Below, piece by piece: positions 32,471-44,703 of a stretch of 64,000 nt of DNA (positions are counted from its first letter, which is position 1; each line of letters begins with the position of its first letter). Under the pieces are notes generated by a model. It worked only from the letters and a program-made list of their open reading frames with translations. It had not been told where the DNA came from and ran no database searches. The position numbers were made by a program, and so were the translations under genes. Source of the stretch: Cyanodermella asteris (Eukaryota > Ascomycota > Lecanoromycetes > Ostropales > Stictidaceae); the NCBI GenBank assembly GCA_900618795.1, contig UYJD01000005.1, positions 1,845,603 through 1,909,602 of the forward strand, written 5' to 3'.

Positions 32471-34173
32471 CTAGACATTTCTACTAGCATGTTCAGTGTG
32501 AGACATAGCCTGCTCTTTATCCTTTTCGCCCTCACTGCTGTCGGCTGCGTCCAATGCAACGCCCTCTCTTCCATTGGTGGGCCGCTCGCCGTGCTTCAAT
32601 GCCTTCTGGATGCGAAGACTTTCCTTCACCGCCCCCTTTTCCACGAACAGCCAATCGACCTCTTCAAGTGTTAAATTGGCGGTTTCTGGGTAACAGAAAT
32701 AGATTAGAGGTATGAATGCAAAGTTGAGGCACATGAAGATCAGGTAACCCTTCCACATGAGATTGCTCAGCAGTGTCGGCGTGATCATTACCTGTCTCTT
32801 GTTAGCACGTGGTTCCGCAATGAAGATTTCGACAGGACTAACGACGAAGAAGTTCCACAGCCAATTCGCCGAAATCCCGACCGCTGTGCCCTTTGCACGC
32901 ACATGCAGAGGAAGGATCTCCGGGACATAAACCCAGGGGATACAATTTGCACTCGCGCCGAAAATGAGCATGTACTGTAAGTTTATCAGTCCCGAATGTA
33001 GCGCCGAAGGTCAAGTGACTATACCGTAAAGAAGAATGCCACCGACGCCGACGCGGTCCTCTCTGCTAGACCAGGATCGCTTGCCTTCTGCATTTGGAAC
33101 GACAATAAGATGGAGATCATCATCATGGAGACGCCACAGCCTAAGCTGCCCCACATCATCGGCTTCCGTCGTCCGTATTTGTCGAGGAAGAAGGTCGGGA
33201 AGAGAGAGCCCACGAAGAACATCAAGTTGATCACTCCGCCAAGTAGCAATGACAGGTTTCTATCCAGACCAACATTGTTCTCCAGCACGCTCGTGATGTA
33301 GTAGACGACTAGATTTATTCCACCCATCTGATTCATGAACTGCATTCCGTAGGCGAGGAGGACGCGGCGGCCGGTCTGGATTTCGTCTCGTTTCAGGATA
33401 TCCCGCCAGCGATATTCGCCGGCCTCTCTTTCGACCCGCAGGGCTTCCAGAACGTCGCCCTGCTCTTTGACAATCTTCGGATGGTTAGGGTCTCGGTCGT
33501 ATACTTGGCAAAGCACCTGCAGTGCCTCATCGCCACGGTTGTGGGCATATAGGTACCGGGGGCTTTCCGGGAGACCAAGGGTCATCACGACGACGGCAAT
33601 GGCGAAGATGACTTGGGAAGCGATCGGGAGACGCCACGAGATGTCGCCTGGCCGCTTGACGAAACTCATGCCATAGTCGAACCAATAGGCAATCTCAATT
33701 CCGACGCCCACGAACAGGGGCTCCGATGAAACCAGCCGACCACGGTGCTCGGCTTCGCACAGCTCGCTTTGATACATGGGCACTGTGCTCGTCTCAATGC
33801 CTGTCCCGATGCCTGTTATGAATCGTGCGATCATAAGATGCGGCAAAGTGTACGCGGAAGCTTGCAGTGCGCCCCCAACGATGATGAACAGCATGGCGAT
33901 GAACATGGACATGCGCCGACCCCACCTTTCGCAAAAAGTGAAGCATATTATGCAGCCGGCGAAGGCGCCGAGGTTGTAGATCGAGACGATGATGCCCTCA
34001 AGAGAGGAGTCTGGGGACCCAAATTGGGTGAGCCAATTTTCATTGCCGACGATGCCGGAGAAGACACCTTGGTCGTAGCCGAAGAGGACGAAAGCGAGCT
34101 GACAGCCGATTGTAATCGCGATGCGCGAGGCACGGCCACGAGGAAAGGAGTACAGTTTCGGTAGTTGTATCAT
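32471..34173 (-). CDS. MFS sugar transporter, 3 exons
   Basis: Plasma-membrane hexose/sugar-type transporter with 12 TMs. Exons 34173-33025, 32974-32843 and 32791-32471 give 533 residues. Motifs: GYDQGVFSGIVG in TM1, ERWGRR in loop 2-3, the PESPRYLYAHNR signature after TM6, QFMNQMGGINLVVYY in TM7, DKYGRRKPM, and PETANLTLEEVDWLF at the end. Intron 2 (51 nt, GTTAGT, branch GTGCTAAC, ACAG) has no stop in frame, so an unspliced reading adds 17 residues between two TMs; removing it restores WNFFVVMITP. The upstream GTG at 34191 is not used as a start. Substrate unknown. Confidence 0.9.
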
Positions 34174-36253
34174 GTTTTGTAGCACGCACACGAAGGTCTG
34201 TTCGAATTCGCATGGGAAAAGAACGAGGGCCCCTGGCCCGACGAGTACAGTGTACGTGTCAGCCTTGAGCTGAAGATGAGCAGTTCGCGATAGCAGAGCA
34301 GTATGGAATTGTCAAGGAAAAGACAGCCGTGGGACAGACAAAGGAAAGAAGAGGAGCACAAGGCTTAAAGTCTGGGGTAGCAAAAGCCGACTGTCTGGGG
34401 AGGCCGTCGATCAGGTCTGGGGTAGTGCGGCACAGTGCCAAAATCGCCAGGAAAGTGACGACAGAGATGCATCGGGCTAATCATCGAAGATTGAATGGAA
34501 GACTCGGAAGCAGAGCCGGCATCTGACTTGAGGCAAGGACCACTTATGCTACCAGGCGATGGCGACAAGTATCGGCGGCAAGAGCGCGATGTTATGCAGC
34601 ATGGCGGATCTAGGAAGGCCTCAATAGATGACAATTGTTCCGGGAGACTGGTTCTCGAGAGGAAAGAATAGAATAGCTGATCTGTTTGTCGGGGCTGTCG
34701 AGACTGTTGGCGCGGCTGACGGCTCGACTCGGGGCGGCTCAACGGATTGACGTCGACGAATTTGGCCCGCCGACTTTCGACCACATACCCACTTTCGAGT
34801 TGATTCGGCTCGAGCCGCGAGAAGCCATGAGCATGACATGGAACGCAATCCAGTTTCAATCTTCATCGCGGCCATGGTCTCCCCATGTTGGTGCTCCAGA
34901 AACCAAGCTCAGAGGACATTGGCAGTATCATCGATGAATATGCGGCCTTTGCTCGCTCAAATTGAGGCATTACCCTAACGCGCAGGAGGCTACGTTGGTC
35001 TGGCAAACGAGGATGCCTGCATCATCTACACTGTCGGAGTTGGACGATCCAGACGGCCTCACTCGGTTCATGCCATGCCGTTTCGGAAATCGCCCAAAAC
35101 CCGTGGGAGCTTACTGGCGTTCAAGAGACACACTCTCTCGCTATTAGCCCACCAAGGACTTAGGCTACGTCTCGGTCAGATTAGGGAGAGATTAAAGCCC
35201 GACTGCGACACCTCCTACGAAGATGAAGACAAAACCACGCACCACCGCTACGTCGCTGACGAGGCTTCACTGTCGAGTAAAAGGCAGGCCACGGCCGACC
35301 TGGAAACCCCGAAGCTCAACTTGTCGAGCCATACAAGTAAATCAAGCGGGCTTTAGGTGGCGGGGGCATTTGACGACTTCGACCAACTCACACGAGAACA
35401 CACTCCTCCTCGATAGCAAGGTTCAGAGGTAAGAGCTTCGCATGGTTTTCATGAAGAATCTACATCAGCACCACAGGAGCGCTAACCTCTGCTCAAAAGG
35501 CAATTGGCGGACAGGAACTGAACTGGCGTCGCGGAAAAGCACCTGTTCAGAGCAGAGGATCTCAATCTTCCGAGCAATCAACTGAACCAAGAAGACACAG
35601 CAATCTGTTTCCGCGGAACTCGTGGCGAACGAAAGCAAGCACCGTTATACAGAGCCAGTCCTCAACTAGCTATCCTCCTGTAGCTATCAGCTGACCAGTC
35701 TGCAACGCGTGGTACTTCCTGGATGAGACAGGAAAAGACGCTTTTGCTGCTTCCACAAGAAATCCCCGCGCAACTGTGTCTGGTGCTCCTGATAGAATCC
35801 GAGCATACATCGATGGTATCACACCACTCGACATCCTGGGACTATCCTTCGAATCATTTTTCTCGAGGCCCTCTTGGTGTCAAGCCAGCGGTCAGAACAC
35901 TTCGCTTTCGCTGGTAATGTTCTTCTTTGTTGAAAAACGCCTGGTGCATTCGACTTTCGGACAAAGCGCACGAGGACAAGACATTATCATTAAGCCACCG
36001 ATACCCGATTATCTTTGTTCGAGGTGGCTGTTCATTCTTCGGGTAAGCCATGTTCTTCTTCTTCAAAGGACTTAGAAGTCCTCCCAAATCTACGATTGAA
36101 ATATATATCTTGACCTTTGACGACCACCAAAAGCTTTATTGGTCAATGTGTATATTAGATATGATCACTGTGCGCTCTCTTATCCTATGTATCAACGGAC
36201 TGGATTCCAAGAACGCAACTCAAACTCAAGCCGAAATATCTTTGCTGGCCATA
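34174..36253. other. 2-kb gene-less spacer
   Basis: No supported gene. Many overlapping short frames lie on both strands. A 9-bp inverted pair (CCTCTGCTC at 35486, GAGCAGAGG at 35550) is the only structure noted. Confidence 0.45.
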
Positions 36254-37267
36254 ATGTCGGTCTGTCAACACCAAACTGGCGGTATGCACGTGTCTATCTC
36301 GCATAGCGAAGGCCAGGAATACGCTCAACAGCTAGTGTCTCCTACCGACCCCACTCACGCATGGCTCAACGTTAAAGGCGGAACGGAAGTGCCGTTCACC
36401 ATCACCGTCACCCTCGACAACGACACGTTCAAATGGATACCGGCATCGACTGACAAGTTTTTCAGGCAGCGAGGACCCAATTGTGCACACGTACAGGTCT
36501 TTGTCGATGGTATCCTAGTAGGTGATCGCTGCATCGAAAGACGGAAGCGATCTCGTACTCTCGAATTCAAAAACGCCGTTTATTTTCAAGCTCGTGAAGA
36601 TTGTCACTACTCACACGATATGCAGTTCAAGCACAGAAACGGGATGTCTTACGATCGGGATGGCATGGATCCTGATGATGACGACACAGACGCTTGGGAT
36701 GCTGTCCAGAGGGGGTGGTACACAGTTGCCGAAAGGGAGAATGCTGGAACCATCTGCGTCATCTGTCGGCCATGTAAACATGTCGTTGAGCCCTTTGCCA
36801 ACATTCCGCAGGCGAATCACGCGCAACATGGTTGTGGAAGGCTGAATGGCAAACTCTTCTTCCGGATTACGCCGAACATGTTTTACGCACCTGGAGGGAA
36901 CAAATTGAATGCCACACACAAAGTCACTCACCTAACAGATCTTGGCAATCAGAGCCGAGAGCAAGTTTACAAAACAGAAGGTATCGATTGGCCAGCATGT
37001 CGAGCCTGCCCTGTAGCGCCCGGGCAAGATGGGGGAGATCACCAATTGTCCCTGACCTGGGAGTATCGCTGGAAACCTAGCACCGCCATAAAACCCATTG
37101 GGGAATACGACGACATCTCTGGGATCAACCGTGACAATCAGCCCGCGAATAATTGGACAGCACCCGCGCCTGTCACGACCCTTGGTGTGACTAGGCACCT
37201 TCGAAGCGGATTTGTCAATAGCCATCAACGCCTCATCGAAATGCGGCAACGTCGGGCCATTCAATAA
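36254..37267 (+). CDS. Unrecognised hypothetical protein
   Basis: 337 residues from ATG 36254 (MSVCQHQTGG); the frame is open to an ATG at 36050, but the extra 68 residues are low-quality and Met-Phe-Phe-rich, so the later start is favoured. A beta-rich N-terminal half (AWLNVKGGTEVPFTITVTLD, VQVFVDGILVGDRC, RSRTLEFKNAVYF) loosely recalls fungal DUF7918-like domains seen in unknown proteins. The second half has two cysteine pairs (CVICRPC; CRACPVAP) and an acidic run (DPDDDDTDAWD). No signal peptide or TM. Surrounded by gene-poor DNA; likely lineage-restricted. Confidence 0.55.
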   Translation: MSVCQHQTGGMHVSISHSEGQEYAQQLVSPTDPTHAWLNVKGGTEVPFTITVTLDNDTFKWIPASTDKFFRQRGPNCAHVQVFVDGILVGDRCIERRKRSRTLEFKNAVYFQAREDCHYSHDMQFKHRNGMSYDRDGMDPDDDDTDAWDAVQRGWYTVAERENAGTICVICRPCKHVVEPFANIPQANHAQHGCGRLNGKLFFRITPNMFYAPGGNKLNATHKVTHLTDLGNQSREQVYKTEGIDWPACRACPVAPGQDGGDHQLSLTWEYRWKPSTAIKPIGEYDDISGINRDNQPANNWTAPAPVTTLGVTRHLRSGFVNSHQRLIEMRQRRAIQ

Positions 37268-39062
37268 GACACATCACTTCCTGACAACTGCCTGGCGCTT
37301 AATTGTTGCAGACCTACAATGCCAAGTCAGTGGCGAATTGAACAAGCTCAGTGCGTCACTGTGGTCTGCTAACGTGACAGTGAGCTGCAGCAGCTGGGCA
37401 ATGTAGCTCTGGGGGTAAGTTGGGATCACTTTTCAAAGCCGCTCATAAATCCAGGATATATAGATACTATGCCGCCGAGGCCTAATGCTACGTGAGCTGG
37501 TCTCAACATGCGAAAGAAATGTTGCTTACTGTACGCCGGATATGGCATAGGCTCCCCCATTGGGTTGATATATTCCCTTCGCTCGCTATGTACTCCTCGG
37601 CCTGAGACCCATCCACAACCCGTGACCGCGTCGGTTGAATGTTCCGATTGCGAGTTTCGATTCTCGTGCATAATAACGAGTTGGTGCGCTCATCCGATGA
37701 ACCGCCCATGCTGCTCAATTCCAATGGCTGTGTGTGGTTTTGCACAAGTCCAGATCCAGCGCCGTTCCAGAGAGCGGATCCATTCATAGCATGTCGCACC
37801 TAGAGCGAGGCGAGCCTCCGCGCTGCAATAAACGTATCAAGAAGCATATGGATCAATCAAATACCTGATCAAAAATGGAAGGCACACTTGAGGTCTTTCT
37901 TCAGACCGGGGTGCATAAACCAGCGGCTGGGCCGTGCATTCACTTCTGACTCGACGATGATCACCAATGCCGTGCGAAATAACGTGGGAACAAGACAAGA
38001 ATGACTGTGGCAGGGGCAGAGGCGATCAATCGATCGTTGCAAAGCTACATCATGAATCGTGGCCTGCTGTTGCCAGATACAAAGCTCGACCGCTCGAACC
38101 CTTCAGAGTTGTGCCGCGTAATCTTTAATGGAGCACGGCAGCGTTTTCCGAGGCGAGGTCTGTCTGCGCAATAGATTTGACGGCTGACAACCACCTCCTC
38201 AAGCGATCGACTCGTCGGCACACCGATCATTCCTGTAACCATTTCTCGAGACTGAGTCAGATTAATAGGGGAGATGGAGAAGTCGCATTTGCCGAGAATC
38301 AGCAGCGTCGCTCTGTCAACCTTAGGAGCGCCAGGCTCACCAAGACCTACATTGCTGACATGGCAGGCTTTGTCACAATTGCTTACTCGACGTGCGATGC
38401 ACCTGAGGCGCTTTCTGGCGTAAGAGAGTCTCAGCCGATGGTCGAACTGCGGAGTAACTGGAATCATCGAAGACATCCTTGTTCGGCTCGTATAGATGAA
38501 CGATCTATCCTATCAAGCCGCTTTCTATCGCCTTGGGTCCAGTATTTCCTTCCGCACTCTTCGCCAGCCCATATATGCAAGCAAAACAAGCATTGCATTC
38601 AACGTCGCTCATTGTCATTCGCCAGTCAGCTTGATTGGCAAGAGCGTATCTCAGGCATCTTTACGAGCATCTCGATTCACAGCATGCATGCGCTCTGCTC
38701 CTGCTTTACGTGCCGCGGGCGATCTGTTCCTATTGCGATACCACACGTTGAGACTTGCCAAACCTTGCTACGCGGCTCTCTGACAGAGCCATACTGTTGA
38801 CATCTCGTCCATTGCAACGCTTACCCCGTTCATGCTACCGAGACGTAAAGCGTAATCTCGACAGGATATGGCGCTGAAGAAATATGGTTTAACATTCTCA
38901 CTGAAGTCACCCTGCGACCTCCTACAGCATATATCCAGACTTCCCCGACTGTTGTGGAGCCCATCGCTCGGGTCTTGGTTACCTTCTTCAGCTACTCTTC
39001 GTCACTGACAGCTGCGCCTTCATTCGCAACGCAGTGGCGGCCGCCGGAGTTGGCGCATCGAC
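37268..39062. other. 1.8-kb gene-less spacer
   Basis: No gene supported. Opposing frames at 38045-38476 (minus) and 38177-38800 (plus) overlap and lack any domain or splice logic. Confidence 0.45.
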
Positions 39063-40366
39063 ATGTCCGACACAAAGGTTTTCCTCAGGATCGATGGCAG
39101 CGACAATCGTCAGCCCAGCTTGATTGCTGCAAACGTGATTACGTTGGTTGGGGCCATCATGACCATCGGCCTCCGCTTCATCTCTCGCAGAATATCAAAG
39201 ACTCGTTTGGGGCTTGACGACTGGTTTGTAATACCAGCTCTCATTTGCGCCCTTGTATACTTCGGCAACTTGTGCGGCAGTACGTATCGGCCCATATCGC
39301 CTTTCTCTAGGTCCACTGACATTCACAAGGCCTGTCGTACGGGTTCGGAAAGTACATTGGAGATGTCTCGTTTGCCCGGCTCCGACAAAGCTTCGTTGGT
39401 ATCTTTGTCGGAGAACTGTTCTACGCCTATTCTATAGTGTTCACCAAGTTTAGTCTCCTCGCGCTCTACATGCGCCTTTTTGATCAGCGGTGGGCTCGTC
39501 TATATTGTTGGACACTGGCCTTTGTCAACGGGGCCTGGATGCTGGCAGCTACGATCCTCGCCTGTTTGCAGTGCCAGCCAACTCATGGCTTTTGGGACCG
39601 CAACATCCCAGCAAAGTGCGACCTCGACATCAAGGCCTCTTTCCTGGCATTGGGTATCATCACCATCGTTACGGATGTTGCACTTGTCGCTTTACCAACG
39701 TATATCTGCTGGAGTTTATCGCTGAGCAACATCAAGAAAGCACTGCTTTGCGGTGTGTTCGTCACTGGTTTGTTCGTCACAATTGCCTCCGGCGTGCGAC
39801 TCAAGGCGATCCTCAATCTGGACGTTGGCTTGAGCCTCAAGGCACTGAACATCACATACACGTTCAGCGACACTGCGCTCTGGTCCGGGGTCGAGGCAAA
39901 CATGGCGATTGTCAGCAGTTGTTTGCCTGTACTCCGGCCACTGGTAGCAAAGGCCGTACCAGAATCAATGGTACCTGCAAAGCTTCGGAAACCGAGTCAG
40001 CCAAAGAGTTCTTACGGGCTCTGGAGCACTTCTAGACGACGCAGTCAAGGCGCTGCGATATTCATGAACGACCATGCGAACGAGACAACCAGAGAACGTC
40101 CAGATCTGGAGGCGCAACATGGCGCAGCCTGCATTCGAAACCCGCAGGCTATGACATCTGGCTCAGGGCGCAGCGAAGAGATGAGGCAGGAGGTGCGAAA
40201 TGAAAGCTCGACCAGGCCACCAACTCCACCGCCAAAAGACAAAGCACGCGTGATGAAAGTCACGCTAACGCGACCCATGAGCTGGAACATGGAGGTGGCC
40301 TTTGAAGAGGCAAACATCGTCAGAATTGAGGAAGGCAGCAGTGACCCTTTGCGACATGCGACATGA
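39063..40366 (+). CDS. Fungal rhodopsin-domain 7-TM membrane protein (2), 2 exons
   Basis: Exons 39063-39279 and 39330-40366 with a 50-nt phase-1 intron (GTACGT...ACAAG) give 417 residues; the join restores CGSLSYGFGKYIGDVSF, aligned to the copies at 42003 and 51188. Seven TM segments follow an N-terminal IDGSDNRQPSLIAANVI. Family marks: RLGLDDWFVIPAL, FTKFSLLALYMRLF in TM3, LACLQCQPTHGFWD after TM4, and GVEANMAIVSSCLPVLRPL at TM7. The cytoplasmic tail (about 150 residues) is charged and has PPTPPPK. Likely a plasma-membrane receptor of PTH11/SAT4 type; ligand unknown. Tandem partner of the next gene, 1.6 kb away. Confidence 0.85.
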
Positions 40367-42002
40367 CTAAATGCAACGTATATAATAACCATGACGAATT
40401 TTTCCGCCCTCCCCTTCTGCCGTCTTAGCGATCGGCCTTCCCAGGCTCGCTTACCCAGCTATAGGACCCACAATATCTTGCCGCTCAGGCATGCAAAGCA
40501 GGCACGTTTGAGAGGCTGAAATTGCACGTGCTGGACCGTTGAATGGTCCGTGGAGCGAGACTAGGCTCGCGGTCTGCCAGCCCCGCATTGCAGGAGTATC
40601 ATGGATCAAGACTAGTACAATAAAGATGTGGGCTAGGAGGTTCTCGTGATTATCGGTGGTGAAACACTGGTCGTGAAGATCTCCATGCACGGACGCTTAC
40701 GTACACAGACTTCAAACTATCAGGCTGACCTGCGAAACCTTGGATGTCGCTTTGCGACGCTCGTGGCGTGCTTCGAATTCAAGCATTCACTGAACGCCCT
40801 GGTATTGATGTAGCTCTCAAAGCATGTTGCTGTACTGCGCGTTCCAGTGCGCTTCGGCTTTCAAGCTATCGACTGTCGTAAGTCAGCAAGGCACTACATG
40901 CATGAACTCGCGAAAATGTTCACCGAAGCCTGCTTCACCACTCAAAACAAACATCGTCTGGGGCGGAAACCTGCATGACGCTTGGTCATTCTCGGCAATG
41001 ATGGTGGGCTACATGTAACCCCAGCCCAGCATCACAGCCGCGCTTGCGCCGCTCTCAGGGCGAACAATCTGCTTATCGTTCTTCCAAAACAGCCAGCGTT
41101 GGCGGCGAGCCGACAGAGCCGTTCGCGATCTCTTCCAGCCCAACGAAGAACCTTCCCGGTGCTACGAAGCACCCCATCTCCAAGCACAGTGTTCCATTCG
41201 TAGACAGGTAGAGATACTAGTCCTGTTGTCGTCACTGATCTCTAATCAAGATGTGACTCTATCAGTCTGCTAGATTGCTTGTCAGGACTTGTCCGAGATG
41301 GCCGATCTTACTTTTTGATTATGCTCAAGATTGCTTGGAAAGAGGGCCTCGATCTTGCTGGCCCAGGGCAGACAGTGTGCTCATGAGAGATTGTCAAGTT
41401 TTCTCGTGTCGTGCTGATCTCTTGAAGCAAGAATAGCATCCGTGGCCCGTCGAGTCTTACGACCGACACAATATACGTGATGCTCCCATCTTTTACCAGC
41501 CATGTTCGATCGACCCGATGCGAGACCCCATATTCTACTGCGCCTCATTGATACCGCAAGCTTCATTGCACGGCCACCTGAGCATCTGCGGTAAGGCCGC
41601 AAAAGTGGCCGCGCCCTGAGGTTTCCGTACAGTGCCTTATTGGCCAGCAGACACACAGAACCAGCATGGTGGCAGTGGAGGACAGCAAGCGACAAACGAT
41701 CATCTCAGCTACACTACGTACTCACGTGGACTTTCAATAGGAATGGCCACAGCTCTTCGAACCCAGCCTCGCCCTGCACTTTCGCAATCGGTTAGCTTTG
41801 ATCGTGGCATGTTTGGTGGCGGACATGCGCCGCATGCAGGACATGATGCTATCTCCAGCCGTATGCGACCTCTTATAGCTGCAGTTCCTCTTCTGGTAGC
41901 ACCCTGATTCTTTTCACACCCATCAATTTGTTTCTATGATTGTTGTTTCGTGAATTCTGCCCCTCAAACTACCGCCTGGGGGCTGAGGCAGCCTGCGTCA
42001 AT
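40367..42002. other. Spacer between tandem rhodopsin-domain genes
   Basis: About 1.6 kb; no gene or clear repeat recognised. Confidence 0.45.
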
Positions 42003-43351
42003 ATGGCCGACGACAATGAGGTCCCTGGCCGCATCTATGGCGAAGGTGATCAACGACCTCAACTCATTGCAAGCCAGACAGTCACGATCACATTCGCTGT
42101 CTTGGCCGTGGCATTGCGGCTCTTCTGTCGCCGAGTTTCCCGGGTTGCCTTGAAAATCGACGACTGGCTTATAATCCCAGCACTGTCTTGCGCCCTGGCA
42201 ATATATGCCTTGTTCTGGTGGCAGTTTAGCTGGGGATTTGGCCTTCACGAGGGGGAAGTGACATTGGCGAAGCTACGGGTGGTCTTGTTGGGTGTCTGGA
42301 TTGACCAGATCCTGTACTGCGTCGCCATCTCGCTGGCCACATTCAGTATCATGGCACTGTACCATGACCTCTTTGAGAGCAGAATTGTCAGCATTGAGTC
42401 TATGGTGGTCGGTCTGCTGCGATTTGGATGGATGGTTGCAACGATCGTTCTGACCTGTCTGCAATGCCGGCCAGTGCATGGACTTTGGGACCTTGCACAC
42501 CCTGTGGACTGCCCCATTGATATAAGGAAGTTTTATTTCGGCAGCAGCATCGCTGATATTGGTCTGATTGTGGTTGCAGTTGGTATTGCGGTCCCTCACT
42601 GCTTCAGACTTGGTCTGTCTCGCCTTGAGAGATTTTTAGTGGCTACGGCTTTTGTTATTGGTCTCTCGGTTGCTGCATTTGCAGGTCTTCGATTCGGAGC
42701 GATCTATAAACTCCAACTGTCACGAGACGAGGCACTGGACTCTAATTGGACGTACGTCCAGACCAGTATGTGGACGGCTGTCGAAGTCAATGTAGCGGTG
42801 ATCGTTGGTAAGAAACTTGTCAACTGCTCGTGAAAATATCTGCTAACCCTGACTTAGCTTGTCTACCATGCTATAGTGTTCTGCTTTCGAGGTCCTCACG
42901 ATTCAGCCCATCCGCCTTCAGGACTAACAAGCAGTCTCCCGTCTCAGACCTCGAAGACCCCGCTACCCGACCAAGTCAACCCCGGCTCCGCACCAGTGGA
43001 CCCGGAATAGGAGGTGTTCCCGGGGCATGGTTCAGAATAAGCCGCCTTTCAACACTGGGAATGTCCGAGAACGTCGAGTTCGGGGATCCCAAGCGGCCCC
43101 AGAGCACGAACGTTTCCAAACACCTGCCCAGTCAGGACAATCTGCCAATCCAGGACACGAATGATTTAGAGATCACGAGAGCACCTGTCAGCTCTCGCGT
43201 GGAAAGGCCGCCGAGCTGGGCTGTCGGAATCCCGCTATGGGATGCGCCCAGTGACAGCGACACTAGGGCGCCAATGAGCTTATCAATCGCGCGGCCGATC
43301 AGTCAGTCATATGCCGGAAGTGGATGCTTCGACGCAAAGGAGCTCAGTTGA
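42003..43351 (+). CDS. Fungal rhodopsin-domain 7-TM membrane protein (3), 2 exons
   Basis: Exons 42003-42807 and 42858-43351 give 432 residues; the 50-nt intron (GTAAGA, branch TGCTAAC, TTAG) splits VAVIVACLPC at TM7. Start ATG 42003 gives MADDNEVPG; the open frame upstream begins with TTG. Shared marks: QRPQLIASQTVTI, LKIDDWLIIPALS, LATFSIMALYHDLF, LTCLQCRPVHGLWD and WTAVEVNVAVIV. After the last TM, where the paralogues keep CLPVLRPL, this copy reads CLPCYSVLLS, so the region next to the intron has diverged. The tail of about 160 residues is Ser/Pro-rich. Receptor-like role inferred. Confidence 0.85.
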
Positions 43352-43515
43352 TGTTGATTCTGGTAGAGAGAGCCCCTGGCCGCTGAAAGCTTGAGCCAAT
43401 CAGCATAGATGGGGGGATATCCATCGTGTTGATGCGCAAAACGGCTTGAACCCTCAGTTCAGTTGCAATCTTGACAACTCAGGTCTCCTGAGCGGCTCGA
43501 TAAGAAACCGTTCCG

Positions 43516-44703
43516 TCAGCCTAGCACCATGAGTTCCCAATTATCCTGCTTCAACCCTGCGAGCATTCCCGTTGCTGGTCTCGTGGTTATTTTGTTTTTG
43601 AGCATCCTCCTTTCGCCGGCCAGATTCACCATGAAGCCTTCCGGTCCTGACACAGCAATATAAGACTTGCCCTCGGGCTTGGCAGCCAGTACCCGTTGCA
43701 CAGCATCAGTCGTTACGAAGGTGCCTTCCTCATCCACAAAATAATCTACTTGCAATCTCTCGCCATGAGTAGCCTTAAGTCTCCGCAGCTCGTCCACGAC
43801 CGGGCTCACACCCAACTCTGTCTCCGTGACTTGGCTGGCTTGCGACCACCCTAAAAGCTCACCAATATTCCACCAATTTCCCGATGTAGCCCTCGTGTCA
43901 CTGATACCCCCCAGACAGTCTTCTCGTCTGCGATTCGCCCATAATATGTGCACAAACGGCTTACTCCGCGTATCGACAGTCGTACCTGTATTTCGTGACT
44001 CCAGAACAGCGTGAACCGCCTGTAATGCTGCTGTGATACCTGTGCCTCCGACTATCAGGAGCAGGTTCTTCACTTCCCTATCGCCGCCCACGTTGTCCAA
44101 CTTTGCTTGTGCGCGTGGCTTGCTTATCTTGGCCTCGGCACCTTCGGGTAATGCGTGCATGTAGCCACTGACCTCGCCTCGAGGCTCCTTACGAATCAGG
44201 AGGTGGAGCTCGGCACAATCATTTGCCACCAACGGCATGCCAGTATCCGGATCGAGAGCTGGCGGGAGAGGCGTGTACTCCCGAACAATCTGGATCTGAG
44301 GCTGTCCGATGTCGATCGCAAAGACTGTGGATCTGAAAAACTTGTCATAGTATGTCTCCGGTAGGGTCGGGTTGGTGGATTTAAGAGTGAATACCGAGAC
44401 TGTAGGGGAAATATATTGACGGGCTTGCAAGGTGAATGTGGACCATGCTGGAGCGTCTGGATCTTCGGCATTCGTGCTTAAGGATGAGTTTGTGTGGTGA
44501 TATCGATTATAAGCAACACCAATGCCATATCCTCCAAGCGCAGTCAGGGCCCATCCGACATATCGCAAAGTGCTACTTCTTTGCGGTTTCTTGGCTGCTT
44601 GAGTCGAGTAAGACGGTTTGAAGGGGCGCAGTTGAGTCGCCTTGGATCTCGAAGACTGATCAAGAGCGACAACAAATGAATTGAAAACAGTCCGCCTCGC
44701 CAT
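43516..44703 (-). CDS. Mitochondrial FAD-binding FR-type oxidoreductase, Cyc2-like
   Basis: Intronless, 395 residues. The N-terminus (MARRTVFNSF, then basic and Ser/Gln/Lys-rich to about 45) is a mitochondrial presequence, followed by one TM (YVGWALTALGGYGIGVAY, about 48-65). The ferredoxin-reductase-type domain shows FAIDIGQPQIQIVREYTPLPP (FAD site RxYTPLPP), LLIVGGTGITAALQ (dinucleotide loop) and a C-terminal AVSGPEGFMVNLAG. In yeast, Cyc2 faces the intermembrane space and assists haem attachment to cytochrome c; that role is inferred. NADH-cytochrome-b5-reductase-like alternatives exist. Head-to-head with TIM22 (323 bp). Confidence 0.8.
   Translation of the reverse strand: MARRTVFNSFVVALDQSSRSKATQLRPFKPSYSTQAAKKPQRSSTLRYVGWALTALGGYGIGVAYNRYHHTNSSLSTNAEDPDAPAWSTFTLQARQYISPTVSVFTLKSTNPTLPETYYDKFFRSTVFAIDIGQPQIQIVREYTPLPPALDPDTGMPLVANDCAELHLLIRKEPRGEVSGYMHALPEGAEAKISKPRAQAKLDNVGGDREVKNLLLIVGGTGITAALQAVHAVLESRNTGTTVDTRSKPFVHILWANRRREDCLGGISDTRATSGNWWNIGELLGWSQASQVTETELGVSPVVDELRRLKATHGERLQVDYFVDEEGTFVTTDAVQRVLAAKPEGKSYIAVSGPEGFMVNLAGERRMLKNKITTRPATGMLAGLKQDNWELMVLG

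Noticed and set aside
34174-34191. Upstream start of the sugar transporter and similar extended starts (SPO12, FCP1-like, HOM3, sulfite oxidase)
   Set aside because: These open frames begin with GTG or TTG, not ATG; nuclear fungal genes are expected to start at ATG.
35486-35558. 9-bp inverted repeat CCTCTGCTC/GAGCAGAGG
   Set aside because: Too short to exceed chance in a 2-kb spacer and no further pairing beyond it.
38045-38800. Long opposing ORFs (143 and 207 codons)
   Set aside because: They overlap antisense, show no domain, no homologue-like block and no splice logic.
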